A stretch of DNA of 46,837 nucleotides. Origin: Geobacteraceae bacterium. Lineage in GTDB: Bacteria > Desulfobacterota > Desulfuromonadia > Geobacterales > Pseudopelobacteraceae. The position numbers and the translations under genes were made by a program. The stretch is taken from the NCBI GenBank assembly GCA_025355325.1, contig JANXZX010000226.1:1-46837 (forward strand). Reading direction: 5' to 3'. Positions 43,417 to 46,837 of the stretch are shown here, one piece after another. Positions within the stretch are counted from its first letter, which is position 1, and the number at the start of each line of letters is the position of its first letter. A model generated the notes under the pieces. It searched no databases. It was not told the DNA's origin and saw only the letters and a list, made by a program, of their open reading frames with translations.

Positions 43417-44526
43417 TTATAATAATTTATTGTACATTACAGACAAGTCACCGTCTCTTACATGATAGAGTTTTGCTTCAGGTGTTCCATTAAACTGACC
43501 ATGAGAATATCTAAGCTCATTGCGAAATAGGAATGTTTTCCCATTTTCAGAGTTAAGTATTTCAGTAAATATATTTAATTGTGAATCTGGCACTAAGCAG
43601 TAGAACTTATTTATAATGATTTTGCGGAGAGACTCTTGAATAGAAGGCACTTTATATATTTCCACAGAAGAATATGTCGTCTTGGCGTAATAATAGGAAT
43701 AATCGTGTATTCTAAATAATCGGAGTAGTTTATCGCTAGAAGTGCCTATAAATTTTTCGTAAGCGGCTATTATACTATTACCAGCTGATTGAGAACACTC
43801 TGACTTTGATTTATTGTATTTCTGAGATTGCTTCACATTTTCATTTATCCATTTAGAGAACACCTTTTCTCTAGTTAGAGAGTTTGTATTAGTCATAAAA
43901 TCAGCATAGGTGCTTGTGCTATAGTTTTTTATTTTACATGAGGTATTATTATACATGAGGGTTAACGTGTCATTTAACAAAGTACCTTCAGAAATATATC
44001 CCGTCCCGCTGTAATTAAATTTTTTAGGGCCAAGTTGAATTAGTAAATCACGTGTAGTTTCATACCAATTAAACAATTCTCTTTCTGCAAATGTTTCAAA
44101 TACGTGTAGCCCGCGTCGATGAAGCTCAGAGTTTGATATGATATTTAATAGCTTGTATAGCCCCATGTTTTCAAGGATGAAGCTTTCCTCTTTAAGCGAC
44201 AACTTATAATCGTTGACTATCAAATCTTCTGGGGAGTCACTTTTTTTATGATTCCCAACCCATTGTATATTTGGTGTTTGAATTATTCCGAGAATTTTTC
44301 TAAATTCTATCGCCAAATTAAACCCATTTATAATTACAGCTTTCTCAGCCTGATTAAACTGACGCAAGTCAGAAGCTATATTGTTTACCGTGATTTTGCA
44401 GTGAGTAATATTTCGATTACAATTTTCTGCAAATATCTGAGGGGTTATTGATTTTGGGTCACTTGAAGGGGCGTTCAGAAAAAATGCAACACTTAATTCA
44501 CGCAGGTTTGTTAAAATGTTAGCCAT
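43417..44526 (-). CDS. Putative type II restriction endonuclease
   Basis: 369 aa. A possible PD-(D/E)XK-like block is SDSPEDLIVNDYKLSLKEES (around residue 95-115), with Asp in the DLIV strand and Lys in the LSLK strand, as in the S/T-x-K variants. Other conserved-looking segments: FRNELRYSHGQFNGTPEAKL near the C-terminus. I cannot name the family. Genes of this position, directly after a C-protein gene (8-bp overlap) and divergent from a cytosine methyltransferase, usually encode the restriction enzyme. Very AT-rich. Confidence 0.55.
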   Translation of the reverse strand: MANILTNLRELSVAFFLNAPSSDPKSITPQIFAENCNRNITHCKITVNNIASDLRQFNQAEKAVIINGFNLAIEFRKILGIIQTPNIQWVGNHKKSDSPEDLIVNDYKLSLKEESFILENMGLYKLLNIISNSELHRRGLHVFETFAERELFNWYETTRDLLIQLGPKKFNYSGTGYISEGTLLNDTLTLMYNNTSCKIKNYSTSTYADFMTNTNSLTREKVFSKWINENVKQSQKYNKSKSECSQSAGNSIIAAYEKFIGTSSDKLLRLFRIHDYSYYYAKTTYSSVEIYKVPSIQESLRKIIINKFYCLVPDSQLNIFTEILNSENGKTFLFRNELRYSHGQFNGTPEAKLYHVRDGDLSVMYNKLL

Positions 44527-44740
44527 TTTTTTCGATCTCCGAAAATATTAAAGACAAAGGTACATTCAATGCTTTTGCTATCTTATAACCATTTTCAATG
44601 GTTATATTTTTCTCGGCTCTCTCTATCATTCCAACGTAGGTACGATGCACCCCAGCTCTATGAGCCAGTTCTTCTTGGGAAAGCCCCATGTCAGTGCGCA
44701 ACTGTTTGATTATCTTTCCAAATCTCGTCTTAATTTCCAT
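44519..44740 (-). CDS. XRE-type controller (C) protein of the R-M system
   Basis: 73 aa. A single helix-turn-helix of the XRE/Cro class: FGKIIKQLRTDMGLSQEELA, HRAGVHRTYVGMIERAEKN, ITIENGYKIAKALNVPLSLI. The size and layout match R-M controller proteins, which repress their own promoter early and activate the restriction gene later. It overlaps the restriction gene start by 8 bp (ATGGCTAAC region). Its upstream gap holds a repeated motif. Confidence 0.88.
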   Translation of the reverse strand: MEIKTRFGKIIKQLRTDMGLSQEELAHRAGVHRTYVGMIERAEKNITIENGYKIAKALNVPLSLIFSEIEKNG

Positions 44741-44757
44741 TTATCCCTCGAATTCTG

Positions 44758-44799
44758 ACATAAGATAGTATTTTTATATATTGGTCTACATACTATAGT
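44758..44799. promoter_or_regulatory. Candidate C-protein operator (two direct repeats)
   Basis: ACATAAGATAGT at 44758-44769 and ACATACTATAGT at 44788-44799 agree at 10 of 12 positions, 30 bp apart, in the 125-bp gap between the C gene and the methyltransferase gene. An ATAGTAT/ATACTAT inverted repeat lies between and across them. This is where C proteins bind in known systems. Confidence 0.45.
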
Positions 44800-44810
44800 T
44801 AGCATTCGGC

Positions 44811-44839
44811 TTGACACCAGCATCGAATCCAAATAGATT
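44811..44839 (+). promoter_or_regulatory. Methyltransferase promoter
   Basis: TTGACA (44811-44816), a 17-bp spacer, TAGATT (44834-44839). The start at ATG 44866 lies about 20 nt after the expected transcription start; the in-frame ATG at 44842 would lie before it, which supports the later start. Confidence 0.6.
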
Positions 44840-44865
44840 GTATGCACTACTCAGGGGGCAATTAC

Positions 44866-46125
44866 ATGAAAAAAAGCTTGTTATCACTTTTTAGCGGTTG
44901 TGGTGGTATGGATTTGGGATTTGAAGGGAATTTTTGGGTTCATTCGCCTTGTGTAAACAAAAACATTCGCCCTAACTGGGTTCAAGAAGAAAATAATGAC
45001 TTTACTCTTTTAAAACCAACCTCATTCGAGACTGTTTTTGCAAATGATATATTACCTTTCGCTAAAGCCGCATGGGTTCCTTATTTTTTGAAACGAGGGA
45101 AAGATGAATCGACATTTCATTTAGAAAGCATTGTTGATTTAGTAAAAAAACACAAATCTGGTGACTTTGCTTTTCCTGACAATATTGACGTAGTTACGGG
45201 TGGGTTTCCTTGCCAGGACTTTAGCGTGGCAGGTAAAAGAAAGGGGTTCAGCTCTCACAAAAGCCATAAGGGCCAGCTTCACGAAGAAATTGACGAACCC
45301 ACGAAAGAAAACAGGGGTATGCTTTATTCTTGGATGCGAGAAGTGATACAAATAACTAAACCTAAGATGTTTATAGCCGAGAATGTAAAAGGTCTCGTTT
45401 CATTGGGAGATGTAAAAGAAATTATTGAACATGATTTTAGAAGTATTGATAAGGGTTATTATGTCTTACCTGCGAAAGTGTTATTTGCCCCTGACTACGG
45501 AGTACCCCAACGTAGGGAGCGTGTTATTTTTATCGGCATAAGTAAAAGGTATGCCAAAAAGAGCATTTCAAAAATATATGAAAGTAATAATATTAGTGAG
45601 GCTCTCTCTCCGTATCCTCGACCTACGCATTACAATTTTAGGGATTCTTCACAGTTGGGATTATTTGACAATGGTCTAGTTCCATACGTGACAACGGTTC
45701 AAGTGTTATATGACTTACTTGAACCATCTGTATGCACAGCAGATTTAGCTCAAATGTGTTATTCAAAGGCATCATATTGCGGAAAAACGCAAGGTCAAAC
45801 GGAAATTGATTTAAACTGGGTCGGCCCTACTATACGAGCGGAACATCATGGAAATATAGAATACCGCAGATTGTCTCTTGATCATGGTGGAAAGCATTTT
45901 CAAGAACTAGAGTCTGGATTACTTGAAAGAAGGCTTACTGTTAGAGAATGTGCCAGAATTCAAACGTTTCCTGATGACTATGAATTTGTTAGGCACTCTC
46001 ATAAAAATGATCCCTACAATATAAGCGGATCAAGCGCATATAAGGTTATTGGGAACGCCGTTCCGCCACTCCTCGCTTATAGTATTGCTCAAAGGTTAGA
46101 GGAAATCTGGGACGAGATGTTTTAA
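44866..46125 (+). CDS. DNA (cytosine-5-)-methyltransferase
   Basis: 419 aa from ATG 44866. C5-MTase motifs: SAM-binding SLFSGCGGMDLGFEG (motif I), catalytic Cys C116 in GGFPCQDFSVAGKRKGF (IV), ENV in MFIAENVKGLVSLG (VI), QRRER in YGVPQRRERVIFIGI (VIII), and RRLTVRECARIQTFPDDYEF and YKVIGNAVPPLLAY (IX/X). The target-recognition region is about 240-340. It methylates DNA for self-protection; the recognition sequence cannot be read from the protein. Vsr follows 5 bp later. Confidence 0.95.
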   Translation: MKKSLLSLFSGCGGMDLGFEGNFWVHSPCVNKNIRPNWVQEENNDFTLLKPTSFETVFANDILPFAKAAWVPYFLKRGKDESTFHLESIVDLVKKHKSGDFAFPDNIDVVTGGFPCQDFSVAGKRKGFSSHKSHKGQLHEEIDEPTKENRGMLYSWMREVIQITKPKMFIAENVKGLVSLGDVKEIIEHDFRSIDKGYYVLPAKVLFAPDYGVPQRRERVIFIGISKRYAKKSISKIYESNNISEALSPYPRPTHYNFRDSSQLGLFDNGLVPYVTTVQVLYDLLEPSVCTADLAQMCYSKASYCGKTQGQTEIDLNWVGPTIRAEHHGNIEYRRLSLDHGGKHFQELESGLLERRLTVRECARIQTFPDDYEFVRHSHKNDPYNISGSSAYKVIGNAVPPLLAYSIAQRLEEIWDEMF

Positions 46126-46130
46126 TATGA

Positions 46131-46562
46131 ATGCGAGATAAGCTGACAACAAGTAAAATAATGGCTGCGATCAAGTCCAAAGGAACTAAGCCTGAAAGGT
46201 TGCTCTCATCGGCAATGTGGTCACTTGGCTTACGTTACAGGAAGCAATATAAAATTATTGGTAGGCCGGATTTTGTTTTCTTACGAGCTAAAATTGCGAT
46301 ATTCTGTGACGGTGATTTCTGGCATGGCAATAATTGGCGTTTACGAGGGTATAATTCCCATGAGCAAGAATTGACAAAATATTCACAATTTTGGGTGGAT
46401 AAGCTCAAGAGAAACCAAGAGCGTGACCAACACGTTACCACTGAGCTAGAACTAATGGGGTGGATAGTTTTAAGGTTTTGGGAAAGTGATATTAAAATAT
46501 CACCGGAGGAATGCGCCAGAAAAATTTATGAGGAGTATCAAAAATGGAGACAAAGCAACTAG
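46131..46562 (+). CDS. vsr: Vsr very short patch repair endonuclease
   Basis: 143 aa. Vsr signature: RDKLTTSKIMAAIKSKGTKP, GRPDFVF (catalytic Asp), IAIFCDGDFWHG with Asp/His, and VTTELELMGWIVLRFWESDI. It nicks next to T:G mismatches formed by deamination of 5-methylcytosine, so it fits next to the cytosine methyltransferase. The gene at 46544 overlaps its end by 19 bp. Confidence 0.95.
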   Translation: MRDKLTTSKIMAAIKSKGTKPERLLSSAMWSLGLRYRKQYKIIGRPDFVFLRAKIAIFCDGDFWHGNNWRLRGYNSHEQELTKYSQFWVDKLKRNQERDQHVTTELELMGWIVLRFWESDIKISPEECARKIYEEYQKWRQSN

Positions 46563-46837
46563 TCGGCAAGATTAGGAAAAATGGCTTTTATAACGACTGT
46601 GTACCAATGATTCAAATTCATGCACCTGATCCCACCAATTGCTTGGACATCAAAGAAGGGGAGCGTAGAGTCGTCACAATTACGGTTGGTGACACAAAAT
46701 ATATTGCGGGAATTCGTTACTGGCCTCGGACGTCTGAATTGAAGGTCTGTCAGGATATTAAAGGACTTGATGGACTAGATTACCGTTTAGCAGATCTTCT
46801 ATCGAATATTGGTATCATTCCATATAGTAAAGTGAGC
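46544..46837 (+). CDS. Partial gene at the window edge, R-M associated
   Basis: 98 codons open to the right edge; start ATG with GAGGAG seven nt upstream, overlapping vsr by 19 bp, so it is coupled to it. The translation (GFYNDCVPMIQIHAPDP, RRVVTITVGDTKYIAGIRYW) has alternating strands with Arg/Tyr/Trp, which might be a B3-like DNA-binding fold as in EcoRII-N, but this is weak. The truncation prevents a family call. A further component of the R-M locus, such as a nuclease, is possible. Confidence 0.65.
   Translation, partial: METKQLVGKIRKNGFYNDCVPMIQIHAPDPTNCLDIKEGERRVVTITVGDTKYIAGIRYWPRTSELKVCQDIKGLDGLDYRLADLLSNIGIIPYSKVS

Overview
The window looks like a chromosomal segment of a Geobacter-like member of the Desulfuromonadota/Geobacterales. 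This is an inference from several things: PAS/REC-rich signalling genes, a response regulator with a C-terminal four-cysteine domain, a secreted-lipoprotein operon of LpoB/YcfL/COG3014 type, an assimilatory sulfate cluster under an Rrf2 regulator, and interspersed palindromic repeats. Coordinates 1 to about 36.7 kb read as core or stable accessory genome. From about 36.78 kb to the right edge it is an AT-richer mobile island whose right end lies outside the window.

Core part. 2-4078 (+) holds a 5'-truncated hybrid histidine kinase and two response-regulator genes that share a duplicated receiver domain. 4083-7613 (-) is smc. 7855-9757 holds a ferritin-like protein, a small lipoprotein and a cytidylate-kinase-like protein, separated by hairpins. 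9840-11450 (-) pairs a zinc-ribbon membrane protein with a pilin-like protein. 12483-16592 (-) is a five-gene envelope lipoprotein operon (COG3014, CsgG-like, YcfL, LpoB, DUF1566). 16839-24910 (-) carries two ABC-F ATPases, a DUF1653 protein, a NifU-like scaffold, aspartase, a PDDEXK (DUF1016) gene broken by one amber codon, and an outer-membrane-like protein. 25069-29068 (+) encodes a trypsin-like protease followed by an HlyD/ATPase/permease efflux operon.

Sulfur assimilation, 29175-35662 (-). The order of transcription is rrf2, cysK, sir, then cysH, cysD, cysN. CysH has the cysteine pattern of an APS reductase and there is no APS kinase, so the route would be sulfate to APS to sulfite to sulfide to cysteine. 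I see the same palindrome, TCTAT-N7-ATAGA (one copy ends ATAGT), at four places: over the rrf2, cysK and cysH promoters, and once between sir and cysH. This is a self-contained candidate Rrf2 regulon.

Island, 36.78 kb to the end. It starts beside a tRNA-Ala(CGC) gene (36701-36776, minus) whose two anticodon-stem strands do not match each other. This looks like a hybrid made by strand exchange in the anticodon loop, with the island supplying the 5' half. The island then carries a tyrosine integrase, a hypothetical protein, an excisionase-like gene whose Shine-Dalgarno is buried in a perfect 10-bp hairpin, small zinc-finger proteins, a catalytic-domain-only tyrosine recombinase, a 478-bp gene-free stretch with direct repeats, and a protein resembling the RarA/MgsA C-terminal domain. 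A restriction-modification locus follows: controller (XRE) protein, two putative nuclease genes, a C5-cytosine methyltransferase, Vsr, and a further gene that runs off the window.

No database search was run. All family calls are from reading the translated sequence.
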